NCBI RefSeq assembly: GCF_052857255.1
Contig: NC_135502.1
Coordinates: forward strand, 156,288,599 to 156,352,598
Direction: 5' to 3'
DNA from: Amblyomma americanum
Taxonomy: Eukaryota > Arthropoda > Arachnida > Ixodida > Ixodidae
Length of the DNA: 64,000 nt
In this document: positions 43,721-54,276 of the stretch, in pieces
How positions within the stretch are numbered: the stretch's first letter is position 1
Layout: each line of letters starts with the position of its first letter
Made by a program: the position numbers and the translations under genes
The notes under the pieces: model-generated
The model's input: the letters and a program-made list of their open reading frames with translations, nothing else
The model's database searches: none
Told to the model about the DNA's origin: nothing

Positions 43721-45624
43721 GGAAATCCGGTCATCGGCGGGGACACCGGCGTGCTTCGTCTGTGGTTTTTTGCACACAACGTGAGTGATGCACTTTTTTT
43801 ACCAGCATGAATGAAACGCTTTTGGGAGTCTTGTTGCGGGCTTGTACTGCTATTGAAAAGGTCAGCGAAAATTAATCGCCGACGGACCCTGCAAAATCTC
43901 GAGTGAACGGACCCCTTTTGCTACCATTGAAGGCTGGAGACTCGAAGGCTAGGATTCTCCCCAATTATTATGGAGCGTCTTAATCCGCTTGCAAAAAAAT
44001 CCTACGTGGCATTAGGAGCGAATGCTTTTCTTTTGAAATGTCGAGTGCGTACCAAAGCCGCTTCAGCATCGGTTCTTCCATGCTGTGTAGATGTAGCGGA
44101 CATCACGTCTGCGTGATGTGATTGGAAACACAACTGAATTCCCATCTACGAAACCGAAATTTATTTTCCTCAGAAACGTGCGCAGGCGAATACACAGAGT
44201 ACACGGCGAAAGCCAGGCAGCGACTGACAGGGAAATTGCCCGAGAAAAACTGGAGCATTCACTGAAGGTCAATACGCGTGCTCGGCGAGAACACGGGCGC
44301 CTCCTCGTCTCGCCTGCGAAACAAGCGCGCAGAAGACAAGGACACAAGTGCGGCCCACGGAAGATATTGTTTGCGGAAAAAATGAAACGCCCCGCAGGTT
44401 TTTCTTTGCGTGGCAGATATCCGCACCACAAAATTAGTGAATAAAGGCGGGAAAATTTTAGGTGCAAGCACGCTATTGGTTTCCATGGATCGTCAAAAAG
44501 CGCGGGATTTTCAAATTCGTTTCTCATCCAGGAAGTGGTCGCAAGTATATGTCGTATCTTTTTAGTTTTATTTAGTTTTATGCATGTAGGTGCAAAAAGC
44601 TAGCATAGATTTAAATTGGCGTATCATTTTTAGCTGAAATAGCATTGCAGGGGCCAGCGCAGTCCCAAGAGTGTGCCATGTGCTACAGAGAAGGAACCAG
44701 GTACATTAATGAGATATTTTATGTTTTTCTACACCGTTCTGTCCGTAATCGCACCAGAATTAAGAAAACAATGTTTGGTGCGCTAACTATGCAATTCATT
44801 CCCATCCTACGCGGGCGTTTCAAATGCTGTCGAACCGAATGTCATTCGAATCGGCTGCTGAACTTGCGCTGCCACACAATGTGCGTCAGTGGCATTCCGT
44901 TCAGGTAGGATGTGACAATTGATACTTCGCTGCGCCTTCTAAGCAAGAGTCCTCACGGAGCTACAGCCGTCGCCATCGCTATGCCCCACTCACAGCGAGC
45001 TGCGCATCTGCTACGGCTATGTTTCTGTTGATTTCGATACCTTCTGCTTGCTTTGCTCTGATTCTTTTTAGCAAATAGCTCGTATACTCGCTAATACTCG
45101 CTAAATTGGTGCCATAAGATAACAGCAGGCCATTCAGTCTTTAATGCACGAGAAATTTCTTTAAGAATATGCCGACGATGAAGATGCACTCTGTGCTGTA
45201 TACAAACGTGCACAAACAGAACGTTTACACGACATAAAACGCAATCTGCGCTCTATATAAGGGAAATAAATTCTAATTTCACTAATTGTACACTAGCTTG
45301 TTTCCGTAGTACGAGCGCAGTAGGGAGCGCCGATGCGATCCCCTGCTTGGGAACAACTGATTGCCGGGTTGTGGCATCGTGTAGCACCAATAGTTGATTT
45401 TGAATAAACTTATATAGAGATATGTTCAGTGACCGTTCGCATTAATTTAAGTGGCGAAATTTGTTATCTAGAAGCGACAGCGACGACTTCTGTCGGCCAC
45501 ACAAAGTATTTAGCGCTTGGCAGTATGGGTCACACCGGCTCTTCCCACTCGTATGCGCATCTGTAATAAATGGTCGACCTGAGGTCAATGTTGTCAAAAC
45601 AAAACTTGAGAATTCGCTCTCTAT
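43721..45624. other. Flank left of element D, nothing recognised
   Basis: GC is higher at 44160-44440, where open frames lie on both strands (minus 44063-44527 and plus 44118-44444), but neither has a domain. AT-rich elsewhere. Confidence 0.35.
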
Positions 45625-45629
45625 AATTA
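45625..45629. repeat. Target-site duplication of D (AATTA)
   Basis: AATTA occurs directly before the 5' LTR and directly after the 3' LTR (51024-51028). Confidence 0.85.
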
Positions 45630-45798
45630 TGTCACATATATTAATGAGCCTAAATTAAATTTTAAAGGAAAGAGTTGTGGAGAAGACGACGTGAATTAAC
45701 CGAAGAATAAAGAAGAGGAAGAAGAAGCATTCGGTGAGGTGGAGAGAGATGATTGGTGGAGAAGAGAAGAAGACGACGACATGGCTTACGTGGACTAA

Positions 45799-46562
45799 TA
45801 CCCCTGTCACACGGGACTTCTCGGCCTTTGCCGAAAAGTTGTCTTATTGCACTAAAGGAGGAAAACCGAAAAGGAGCTGCGACACTGCTACACGGCAAAT
45901 CCAAAGGAGCTAGAACGCGGCCTCCGTGAATGCCAAAAGTCACCGCTGTGTGTGAAGCGGCGCTAGCAACATTATGAAATTAAAGCAGACGGTAGCACTT
46001 CAGCTAAGAGTGCTTTCATTTATGTTGGAAAAAGTGGCTATCACGATAATCAACGAGCGTTCTGACGGTGAGAAACGGATATTTTGAAACAAAGTTTCTT
46101 TTTTTTTCATCGTTCTCGGTCCGACCACGTTAGGCGCACTTTTCCGTTCGGCTATTCGTCGTGTTCGAGAAGCGTGCTTTCTTGCTTGTGTCTTTGTGCA
46201 CACAAGCAAACTCAAAACACCCACACAACAAAGAGCAAACGAAGAAAAAACAGCAAAGCGAGATGCGCAAGCACTTGTGTGTCGACGCGGCTGCTGAAAA
46301 GCGGTCAAGTCCTTTCTCACAGCCTCCTTTACGGTTTCAAGACTAAAAATTGCGTCACTTTTTTATTCTTTGAGCTCGCTAGCTGGCGCTGCCGTCTGGG
46401 TTGCTCCTTTAAGCAACTTTAAGGCCGCTGACGGCCGCCTTTATTGCTACGGACCTTTATCGCAAAGGTCTCGACGCTTTGCCGTGTAGATGCGCGTCAC
46501 GCACCTTTGGGGCAAAGGACCTTAATTTCTAAGGCCTTACAAGTGCCCATGTGACAGGGGTA
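45799..46562. mobile_element. 764-bp terminal-inverted-repeat element in the D 5' LTR
   Basis: The ends TACCCCTGTCACACGGG and its reverse complement with one change (CCCATGTGACAGGGGTA) form 17-bp inverted repeats. TAA flanks both sides (45796-45798 and 46563-46565), and the 3' LTR, which lacks the insert, shows one TAA at the empty site. A 3-bp TWA-type duplication suggests a PIF/Harbinger-like non-autonomous element. No transposase frame is seen. AAGG/CCTT words are frequent near the ends. Confidence 0.85.
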
Positions 46563-46574
46563 TAACACCGAGGC

Positions 46575-46582
46575 TATAAAAG
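46575..46582 (+). promoter_or_regulatory. TATA box of D 5' LTR
   Basis: TATAAAAG, preceded by ACCGAGGC and followed by GGCGAG, is also found in the 3' LTR (50384). The start of transcription is expected about 30 bp downstream. The inserted transposon ends 12 bp upstream of it, so it separates the box from the LTR's own upstream part. Confidence 0.7.
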
Positions 46583-47290
46583 GGCGAGTAAGAGCGAGGC
46601 ACTGGGGGGAACAGCAGAGAAGCGGAGGCTCCGGCGGGTCAGGGACACTGGCTCGAAGGGAGCGACGCCGGCTACTGCTCCGGTGAGCTCGCGTTCTACG
46701 ACATCGCATCGTGGACTTCCTGCCGTGCCTGACCCCGTTCCGGAGAGTCAACAGAGGACGCAACCACCTGCTACGGCCAGCGGCGTCTCCAGCGCTGTTG
46801 CAACCCATCCGGGTGGTGCCCTCAACGCCAACAACACCGGCATCATCTCCACGGGCGCTTGGACCTGGAGCTTATACGACGCAGCCAGCGACGCCGCCAC
46901 CAAAGCCAACACCGGCATCATCTCAACGGGCGCTTGGACCTGGAGCTTGTACGATGCAGCCAGCGACGCCAGCCCGAGCACATCGAACACCGCCAGAGAC
47001 GCCAGCCCAAGCACGGCGAACGCCACCTCGACGCCGCCTACTGGATCCATACAACGCCGCAGCCACACCGAACCAACCGTGAGCATGAACGCTAGTAGTA
47101 GACGCAGGTAGTAGTGTGCTCGGGTCGTGTGTATTTATAGCCTTTGTGTGTTGTGTTAGTTTTGTTAGCTTTGTGTTCTAGTGTGTGTGTCGCGTAGGGT
47201 GTATTAAATGTGCGTTTTTTGGGTACACCCGTCGCCTAGTCCATTCTTTCGGTCCGAGTGTTCTCCGGAGAGATCCGTGACAAAGATAAG

Positions 47291-47347
47291 TGGCGAGCCT
47301 GCCAAGATACATTTCCTTTTCGAGCCTGCCAAGATACATTTCCTTTT
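47291..47347 (+). repeat. Primer-binding region of D and 27-bp tandem repeat
   Basis: TGGCGAGCCTGCCAAG starts 8 bp after the LTR end and may be the primer site. A 27-bp unit from CGAGCCTGCC is repeated exactly (47294-47320 and 47321-47347), placing a second copy of the inner part of the site directly downstream. Confidence 0.6.
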
Positions 47348-47396
47348 TCTTTTTTACTTTGTCTCGGATTATTCCGATCTCTCGACGGCAGAAAGG

Positions 47397-47978
47397 ATGG
47401 ATTTGGCAAGAACGTTAGAACTGGCGCTCAAGCTAGGGTTAAGCAAGGAAGAGGCGATGCATCTCTATGAGGAGGAGGGAAAGAGGCAGAGAGAGGAAAG
47501 GGCGCAAGCACGCGCAGACGCTCGTGAAGCAGAAGAGCGCGAGGCGAAAAGATCTCGCGACGCAGAAGAGCGAGAAGAGAAAAGAGCTCGCGAGACAGAA
47601 GAGCGAGAAGCTAGAAGAGCTTGCGAGGCAGAACAGGAGAAAAGAAGGATGGAACGGGAGGAGGAGTTTATTTTGTGGAAACAGGAGCATGTTGCGGGAG
47701 GATATGAGGAGATCATGGTCAATGATCAGCGTTCCTTAGCGGGTACAGAATCTCCTAGAACGGCCAGAGTTTGTCCAAGGAAGCTGATGGCTCCTTTTGA
47801 TGACAAGACAGATGATTTGGATGCATATCTGCAACGATTCGAGCGGATAGCTTTGGGGCAAGGCTGGGCGCGCAGTGAATGGGCCACGGCATTAAGCATG
47901 TGTTTAGTCGGAGAGGCGCTGAATATGTTTGGAAGGATGCCTGCTGCTGATTCCATTGACTACGAGAAAGTCAAATAG
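47397..47978 (+). pseudogene. D Gag, first part
   Basis: ATG 47397 begins MDLARTLELALKLGLSKEEA. A long Glu/Arg coiled coil with repeated AEEREA/KRSRD-like units (about residues 25-95) follows, then KLMAPFDDKTDDLDAYLQRF and ERIALGQGWARSEWATALS, a capsid-like segment as in tick Gag. It ends in TAG (47976-47978) after DYEKVK, where Gln is probable. The same frame then goes on (ALQRFKITAEGFRERF) to about 48140, where another stop occurs. Confidence 0.8.
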
Positions 47979-48218
47979 GCACTCCAAAGATTCAAGATTA
48001 CGGCAGAGGGTTTTCGTGAGAGATTTTGCACCGCGAAACCTGAGGATTCGGAAACCGCTAAGCAGTTTTCCTGCAGACTGACCAACAATTTTGATAGGTG
48101 GCTTGATATGTCAAACACAGAAAAGTCTTCAAGGGGAGCGTGACAAGCTGGTCACAGAGCAATTTTTAGCGTGTTGCAGCTCAAAGCTGGCCCTATTCTT
48201 GAAAGAAAGTAGTGTTCG

Positions 48219-48660
48219 TTGGACGAGTTCGCCGACACTGCAGACCAATTCCTCGAGGCTCAAAGGCTAAGAAATTTGAGTAAGGTTAAGGAGGAAACCC
48301 AAAAGGTCCTAGAGACAGATGCGGCAAAACCAAGAGCTTATGGCGGTGCGTCTAAGGCGCCAGTAAGGTGTTTTCTCTGCGGCAAGGTGGGACACCGTCC
48401 AGCTTACTGTCGGACTAGTAGCGCTGCCCAGAAAACACAGGTTGTGTGCCAAGGTTGTAAGAGGAGGGGTCATACTCTGGATGAGTGCCGATACAGAACG
48501 CTGGACCGAGCTGCATGCGTTGTCGACTCTAGGGTAGAACCTATCACGCCACCCGACGTTCCACAGCTGAAAGGAGAGCAAACGCCGCTAGAAAATGAGG
48601 CAGTGAGTGGAACACCCAAGTCGAAAGCAGCAATGCCAGTGGTGGTTGGTCAAATAGGTG
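48219..48660 (+). pseudogene. D Gag, nucleocapsid end
   Basis: The frame, the same as that of 47397, has EFADTADQFLEAQRLRN and then two complete zinc knuckles: CFLCGKVGHRPAYC (48369-48410) and CQGCKRRGHTLDEC (48447-48488). Two knuckles with a short spacer are usual for this Gag type. The frame passes without a stop into protease, so gag and pol are in one frame here. There is no ATG at the start, because upstream frame damage separates it from the first part. Confidence 0.8.
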
Positions 48661-48996
48661 ACCATCCTATATTGGTGATTAGAGACAGCGGAGCCAAGAC
48701 AGTCTTGGTTCGTAGAAGCCTAGTGAAGGACGAGGATCTTACAGGGGAAGCGTCGGCCGTCACTCTTGTAGATAGCACTGTTTGGTACCTTCCTGAAGCA
48801 AGGATTCTAGTGTCCACGCCATATTATACTGGGCAGGTAGTGGCAAAATGCGTAGACCAACCCATCTGCGATCTATCATGGGGAGCATTACTGGTGCAAG
48901 AGGCGTCGAAGACCCCGATACCGAGTGGAGGATGCTCGACGTTGAAGAACATCCAAAGGAGGAAAGGCCCGCGACAGATCAGACGGATGCAGTCAG
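48661..48996 (+). pseudogene. D protease and linker
   Basis: The protease has IRDSGAKTVLVRRSLV with the active-site DSG (Asp 48684), then TLVDSTVWYLPEARILVSTP. Near 48868 a base seems to be missing (TCTATCATGG) and the next frame continues IMGSITGARGVEDPDTEWRM and EERPATDQTDAV, a protease-integrase linker. The linker is cut at 48996 by the fold-back insert. Confidence 0.75.
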
Positions 48997-49222
48997 AATC
49001 GTCTTTTCTTGGGCTAGTTGGTTTTTCGTGCTGTAGGTGTTTGCAGCGCACACGAAACACAGACGGATAGAAAAGGGAACGAAACACAGCGCTGACTTTC
49101 AACTGAGCTTTATTCGCTTATTTTTCCAATGAAGCTCAGTTGAAAGTCAGCGCTGTGTTTCGTTCCCTTTTATATCCGTCTGTGTTTCGTGTGCGCTGCA
49201 AACACCTACAGGATGCAGTCAG
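48985..49222. mobile_element. Fold-back insert: 80-bp palindrome with 11-12-bp target duplication
   Basis: Left arm 49031-49110 and right arm 49132-49211 are reverse complements with one mismatch and a 21-bp loop. GGATGCAGTCAG flanks the insert (48985-48996 and 49211-49222), and the pol reading joins across it. On the minus strand the right arm has GGATATAAAAGGG, a TATA-like motif; the left arm has GATAGAAAAGGG. Arms contain CAGCGCTGACTTTCAACTGA and TTTATT. Variable-length duplication and inverted copies of a promoter-like unit suggest Penelope-type pseudo-LTRs, but this is inference. Confidence 0.8.
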
Positions 49223-49735
49223 TTTGTCCTCGGCAGTGGAGACAAGATCTCAAGCGACAGCCCGAGCAACGCAGCGTCCGCTGTCTACTCCTGTTGCGAT
49301 GTGCCTGAGCGTAACACCGGGCGAAATTGCAATTTGGCAAAAAGAAGACCCGAGCCTGAAGACCTGCTTCGAAAGTGTCGGGAAAAAGGTGAAAAGAAAG
49401 AAGTGTCGGACGTCATTCGAGTTTCAACTGGTCAATGTTCTTTTGCACAGGGAATGCACATTTAGTTCAGGAAGGCGTGTCCAACAGCTGATGTTACCGA
49501 GAGATATGCGAGAGACCGTGCTACGCTTAGGACATGACGTCATTATGGCCGGCCACCAGGGTGTTCAAAAAACGGTGTCTAGAATCACCGAGGAGTTCTT
49601 CTGGCCAGGTGTCTAGAGTGACGTTAAGCGCTTTGTTCGCTCGTGTGACGTGCGCCAGCGCACAGTTCTAAACAAAAGGGTTGGTCCCGTAGCTCTGGGC
49701 AAGACGCCAGCCATCGATCTACGGCTTCAAATAGT
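49223..49735 (+). pseudogene. D linker and integrase zinc finger
   Basis: After the insert the linker continues SLSSAVETRSQATARATQ. Then come SVTPGEIAIWQKEDPSLKTC and LMLPRDMRETVLRLGHDVIM with AGHQGVQKTVSRITEEFFWP. The two His ligands are in GHDVIMAGH, a TAG stands at 49614-49616, and RFVRSCDVRQR has lost the second Cys (Arg). Homology ends near 49735, before the first catalytic Asp. There is no RT or RNase H between protease and this finger. Confidence 0.75.
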
Positions 49736-50171
49736 GGCTATTGGCATTTGATAAAGAATTTGTTTTCCGCACTGAAGTACCAGACAGAGTATTAGAAACC
49801 GTACTTTTGCAAGAAGGGAATAAACCAGCTCTAGTTATCTCTGGAATGTATATTTTTGGTGTTGTTGATTTGTTGTTGTTACCATGATTACCGTTGTTGT
49901 TGTTGCTACTGTGATTATGCAAGGGAATGTGTTTTGGATAAAAAAGTTTATTAAGGACTCTGTACGGATGGCGGCAGTGGTGTGTTAGTGTTCTGAAAAC
50001 GCAGTTTGGTGAGCTGTGTTGATGATGTGCGTTTGGTGTGTTCGGACATCTGCGGTGTGGTGTGTGCTGGGTCCAGAATCGCCACAGAAGACAGTCGGTT
50101 GGCAGGATGGCTTGAAGATCAGGATGACGTGAGCAGTTTTTCATGGAAAAACTCTTGATAGAGGGGGCCCT
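49736..50171 (+). other. D 3' UTR and polypurine tract
   Basis: GT-rich sequence with GTTGTTGTT repeats (49860-49915) and no coding signal. AGAGGGGGCCCT (50160-50171) directly precedes the 3' LTR and is the polypurine tract. Confidence 0.6.
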
Positions 50172-51023
50172 TGTCACATATATTAAGGAGCCTAAACTAA
50201 ATTTTAAAGGAAAGAGTTGTGGAGTAGACGACGTGAATTAACCGAAGAATAAAGAAGAGGAAGAAGAAGCATTCGGTGAGGTGGAGAGAGATGATTGGTG
50301 GAGAAGCATTCGGTGAGGAGGAGAGAGATGATTGGTGGAGAAGATAAGACGACGACAAAGCTTACGTGGACTAACACCGAGGCTATAAAAGGGCGAGTGA
50401 GAGCGAGGCACTGGGGGAACAGCAGAGAAGCGGAGGCTCCGGCGGGTCAGGGACAATGGCTAGAAGGGAGCGACGCCGGCTACTGCTCCGGTGAGCTCGC
50501 GTTCTACGACATCGCATCGTGGACTTCCTGCCGTGCCTGAGCCCGTTGCGGAGAGTCAACAGAGGACGCTACCACCTGCTACGGCCAGGGGTGTCTCCAG
50601 CGCTGTTGCAACCCATCCGGGTGGTGCACCCAACGCCAACACCGGCATCACCTCCACGGTCGCTTGGACCTGGAGCTTCTACGACGCAGCCAGCGACGCC
50701 AGCCCGAGCGCGTCGAACACCGCCAGCGACGCCAGCCCAAGCACGGCGAACGCCGCCTACTGGATCCATGCAACGCCGCAGCCACACCGAACCAACCGTG
50801 AGCATGAACGCCGATCACGAATAGTAGAACGCTAGTAGTAGACGCCGGTAGTAGTGTGCCCGGGTCGTGTGTATTTATAGCCTTTGTGTGTTGTGTTAGT
50901 TTTGTTAGTTTGGTGTTCGAGTGTGTGTGTCGCGTAGGGTGTATTAAATGTGCGTTTGTGTGGGCACACCCGTCGCCTAGTCCATTCTTTCGGTTCGAGT
51001 GTTCTCTGGAAAGATCCGTGACA
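50172..51023 (+). repeat. 3' LTR of D
   Basis: It starts TGTCACATATAT and ends TCCGTGACA. It has a 40-bp tandem duplication (50269-50308 and 50309-50348, GCATTCGGTGAGG unit) that the 5' LTR lacks, and one copy only of the 75-bp segment doubled there. TATAAAA at 50384-50390. Confidence 0.9.
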
Positions 51024-51028
51024 AATTA

Positions 51029-51369
51029 CCGAAGTCGCGCAGCGCCTCATAGGAATGGTTTCACTGAGCGCGGCGATCTTCCTAGGATTGGCGTAGGAAC
51101 TGATGATCAGATTTTTGTTTTCGTTGGCCTGAAAAACCTAGCTGTCGCTCTGATATGATACGCGTTGGTCGTGTTGGTGTCGCTCTCGGTCTAGCAGGAC
51201 TGACCGGTGCGCCTCAGCAAAAACTTGAGTGCTGCTTTCAGGATTACTCACAGAAGTTTGGTCAACCTATAGAGGCTCACTCAAACTCATGAACTCACTC
51301 ACTTGCGATCACAACCCTTACAAGATTAGCTATCCTCTTTCTTTAGAATTTGTAACCTTGTAGTTATTT
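51029..51369. other. Flank right of D
   Basis: Without D, the flanks 45600-45629 and 51029 onward join into a moderately GC-rich stretch. No domain is recognised. GACTCA/ACTCAC words appear at 51270-51300. Confidence 0.35.
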
Positions 51370-52290
51370 TTACATTCTTTCAACGATTGTTGATAGATAG
51401 TTGGTAGAAAGTTACTTCTTTGTATGTGCCCTTGTGAGTAAAAAGTCAATAGAAAATAATTTTTACATTCTATGCACCTTTGTTAATAATAATGGTAGCA
51501 GAAGGGGACTTCTCTGTATACACTCCTGTCAACAGAAAGTTACTAGAAAATATTAGTGCAGTTCAACACATCGAGAGAATTAAATGAACGGCACGGGGCT
51601 TCAGGTGATTAAACCTATTGTTCGCATAACCGTGACATCTTACTTGAGTGCATAGTGAAATCTGTTGGAGCTAGTTAACAATTTTCCTATATCGAAAAGC
51701 GTCCAGTGTTATTGGAGCAAATTAATTCAGAATCAAATCAGGGTTAGAAACGTGTTTTCAAAACAGAGGACATTCTATTTTAATAGATTTTTCTTACTGC
51801 TTTCTATGCACTGTTATGAGTAAAAATATACTAGAAATCAGAAAGCACGTTTGGTCATGTGAATAAAAGCCTAAAATAATCAAGTACTATAGCCGAACAA
51901 ATAAAAGCTATTAAAGCAACCTCAAACACAAAATAAAGGTTAGCAATCATATTCTTTTAGACGAGCATATTCTATAGCGTTTGTTGATAGAAAGTTGGTA
52001 CAATTTTCTTACTGCTTTCTATGTGCTGTTGTCAGTAGAAATATACTAGAGACCGAGAGAAAGTTTTTATCGTGCGAAGAAATGCCTAAATTAAGTACTG
52101 CAGCCTAACAGGTCAAAGCAACTAAAGCAACCTTAGAAATGAAACAAAATGTCAGCAGTCACAGTCTCTTAGCCGAGCGTATTCTATTAATATTAGTCGA
52201 TAGGATGTTGGTGCCATTTTCTTACTGCTTTCTCAAATCTGTACATAGAAATATACTAAAAAATTTTGCTTTTGAGGGAATGGTATGACG
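51370..52290. repeat. Degenerate tandem repeat, about 190-210 bp units
   Basis: At least three units share CTTACTGCTTTCT, AAATATACTA and a GATAGAAAGTTGG-like word, near 51770, 51970 and 52180. Weaker relatives lie at 51380 and 51500. The last unit matches 42246-42390. Confidence 0.65.
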
Positions 52291-52301
52291 CAGTAACTGG
52301 C

Positions 52302-52480
52302 TCATATATCTCGGTGGACGCCCGAACCCGCCGTAAGGGAAGGGATAAAGGAGGGAGTGAAGGAAGAAAGAGATGCCGTAGTGGAGGTCTCCGGAGTAAT
52401 TTCGACCACCTGGGGCTCTTTAACGTGCACTGAAATCAAACAGCACACGGGCGCCTTTTGCGTTTCAAAGCGACTGAGGA
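52302..52480 (-). repeat. SINE-like repeat (minus)
   Basis: Read on the minus strand it has GCGCCCGTGTGCTGT, TCAGTGCACGTTAAAGA and CCCCAGGTGGTCGAAATT. The same order is found at 54690-54870 on the plus strand, and the core is shared with the SINE at 33489. Confidence 0.65.
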
Positions 52481-53099
52481 GCCTCGAATATCGAAGAAGC
52501 TGTAAGAGCTCCGGTCCCATAATCTAGAATGTGAGGAGGACCCGTTTTGAGCACAGCTAAAGCACCGGCGCAGTGCGTCTTCTGCATTTCTAGTAGCATC
52601 TCCTTTAACGCAGACACGGTACGAAGGTGTGGCCAGGAAAAATGCAGTGTTAGCTGTATTTTTTTTTCTGTAATGCAATGAATCAGACTAACTGGAGAAA
52701 AAATGTTGAGTTGCAAAGTTTATACCAAGTAGACGTGTGAAAGCATCTGCTAATTCTTCACCTCTCCTCACTGGCATCTGCATATACACACAAACGCGGT
52801 TATCGATCGCTCTTAATCATCACACCCTCTTCGCTCGGCAGCAGCTGGCGCGACGTCCTCTTTCTATTTGCATGCCTGGCTCGACGCTCCTACGAACTAA
52901 CCTGATCGAGCATACCCGAGTTTCTCCGAGGCTTCACACAAGATTCTTGGTAGGCTTTCACCTCGTTTAGTAATGCCTTCCCACTAAGAATGTCAGCTGC
53001 GCAGACGCTATCGGGCAGCGCACAGCCGAATGCAAGATTCAGCGATGGTGAGAGACTCGAAACTTGAGGCGGTGGGGGCTGGCAGCACCCGACTACCAA
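52481..53099. other. Nothing certain
   Basis: A minus frame of 69 codons (52890-53099) is open; no motif recognised. Confidence 0.3.
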
Positions 53100-53690
53100 T
53101 TATACTTGATGCCGTGCGCACACACCTCAGGTCGTATGAACACATGATCACATAGAACTCGTGAGAAGCGCTGCCGCCGACTATGCATTCGAAAAGGGAG
53201 CAAGAGCAACTGGAGGTTCGAGTAAAGGACAGACTGCGTGGACGTTTGAATGTTTATTTCAGTCAGGCACGTGCAGTCAAGTGGCAGTAGGAGCGAACAT
53301 GACCGGTGTTCCGGGCGCTTATCTCACACGCTGGCAATCCAGGGACTGGAGACGCCTACAAACCAACACTTATCCCAACATACACACACTCTGCAAAATA
53401 CACCCGTCCCAATACGATGACTGCTGTCCTTGATGCTGCGACACACCAACCCTTAAACATATCACTTGGAACTGTGAACAAAGTCCAGCAGATGGAAATT
53501 CACCCCTCGTCACAAGGAACGAACATTAAAGGTCGTGGGAGGGGCGACTCGCCCGGCAAGACCTGGGAAGCCAGCAAGCAACCTTGGACCAAGCCGAGCG
53601 AGCCGCTACAACCCGTGGGGCCCTGGAAAAGGGGCTTCACCTGCAAGACCCTCGGTTCTGCTATTTTAATAAAATGTTTATCCCTTCTCC
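53100..53690 (+). pseudogene. LINE ORF2 C-terminal end
   Basis: In mixed frames, WRRLQTNTYPNIHTLCKIHP and CDTPTLKHITWNCEQSP give the Cys/His-rich end of an I/Jockey-type LINE (C-x-T-x3-H-x2-W-x-C). WEGRLARQDLGSQQA and LDQAERAATTRG follow. A 3' AATAAA lies at 53668-53673. No RT is attached, as expected of a 5'-truncated copy. Confidence 0.65.
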
Positions 53691-54194
53691 TAGAAAATGA
53701 GACATCACCTGAAATAAAAATCACGCCGATGAAAAAAATTCCTCAGTGGGCTATTGTAAATAACACTGGTGAGAAGATTTTTTAAACGTATTAATATGTT
53801 TCCCTGGAAAACCCCAGTTCCCATAGAATGAGTCGTATCGGGAAGCATTGTTTCTGTAATTGCTAGGAAAGAAGCCAATACATCCTTAGAAAAAACCGCT
53901 ACACTGGCGAATTGGTTCTAAATTATGAACAAAAATTTATGCGAAATCATTTTTTTCTTTCTCTGGGGAAAATAACTATATCTTGACATTGTTCAGAAAA
54001 AATTCAGTTACGAAAGAAAAAAAAGGACATGTTTATGAGAAATTAGATAAGGTCTAGCACAAAGTCCTGCGCGTAAGGAATTCAACGGTAGGATGCGAAG
54101 CAACGGTAATAGCAGAATATGCAAACGTTTCATTCATGAAATTATTCTATTCACATTTTTTCGTGTTACCCTGTATGCTTGTTGACAGAGCTTT
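53691..54194. other. AT-rich, nothing recognised
   Basis: Short frames only. Confidence 0.4.
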
Positions 54195-54276
54195 TGTGTG
54201 TGTGTGTGTGTGCGTGCGTGTGTGTGTGTGTGTGTGTGTGTGCGTGTGCGTGTGCGTGTGCGTGTGTGTGTGTGTG
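54195..54276. repeat. (TG)n microsatellite
   Basis: TG repeats with interspersed CG (TGCG) units, 82 bp. Confidence 0.95.

Larger units (their letters stand above)
45630..47282 (+). repeat. 5' LTR of D, with insert
   Basis: It matches 50172-51023 at both ends. Removing the 764-bp insert leaves about 889 bp. It has a 75-bp segment twice (about 46839 and 46914), which the 3' LTR has once. ATTAAA (47203-47208) may be the poly(A) signal. Confidence 0.9.
45630..51023 (+). mobile_element. Element D: Ty3/gypsy LTR retrotransposon, Gmr1-like order, internally deleted
   Basis: LTRs with inverted ends TGTCAC and GTGACA and a perfect 5-bp target duplication bound the element. Inside are gag with two zinc knuckles, a DSG protease, a linker and an integrase zinc finger directly after it; the integrase core, RT and RNase H are lost. 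A 764-bp transposon sits in the 5' LTR and a 215-bp fold-back in pol. No functional protein remains. Confidence 0.9.

Noticed and set aside
44063..44527. 154-codon minus frame
   Set aside because: No domain; the opposite strand is also open there, as expected in a GC-richer patch.
46683..47111. Ala/Ser/Thr-rich frame in the D LTR, open in both LTRs
   Set aside because: No ATG starts it and the openness fits the GC-rich tandem units; kept only as part of the LTR.
47208..47396. Upstream extension of D Gag
   Set aside because: It starts inside the LTR without sensible context; ATG 47397 fits Gag better.
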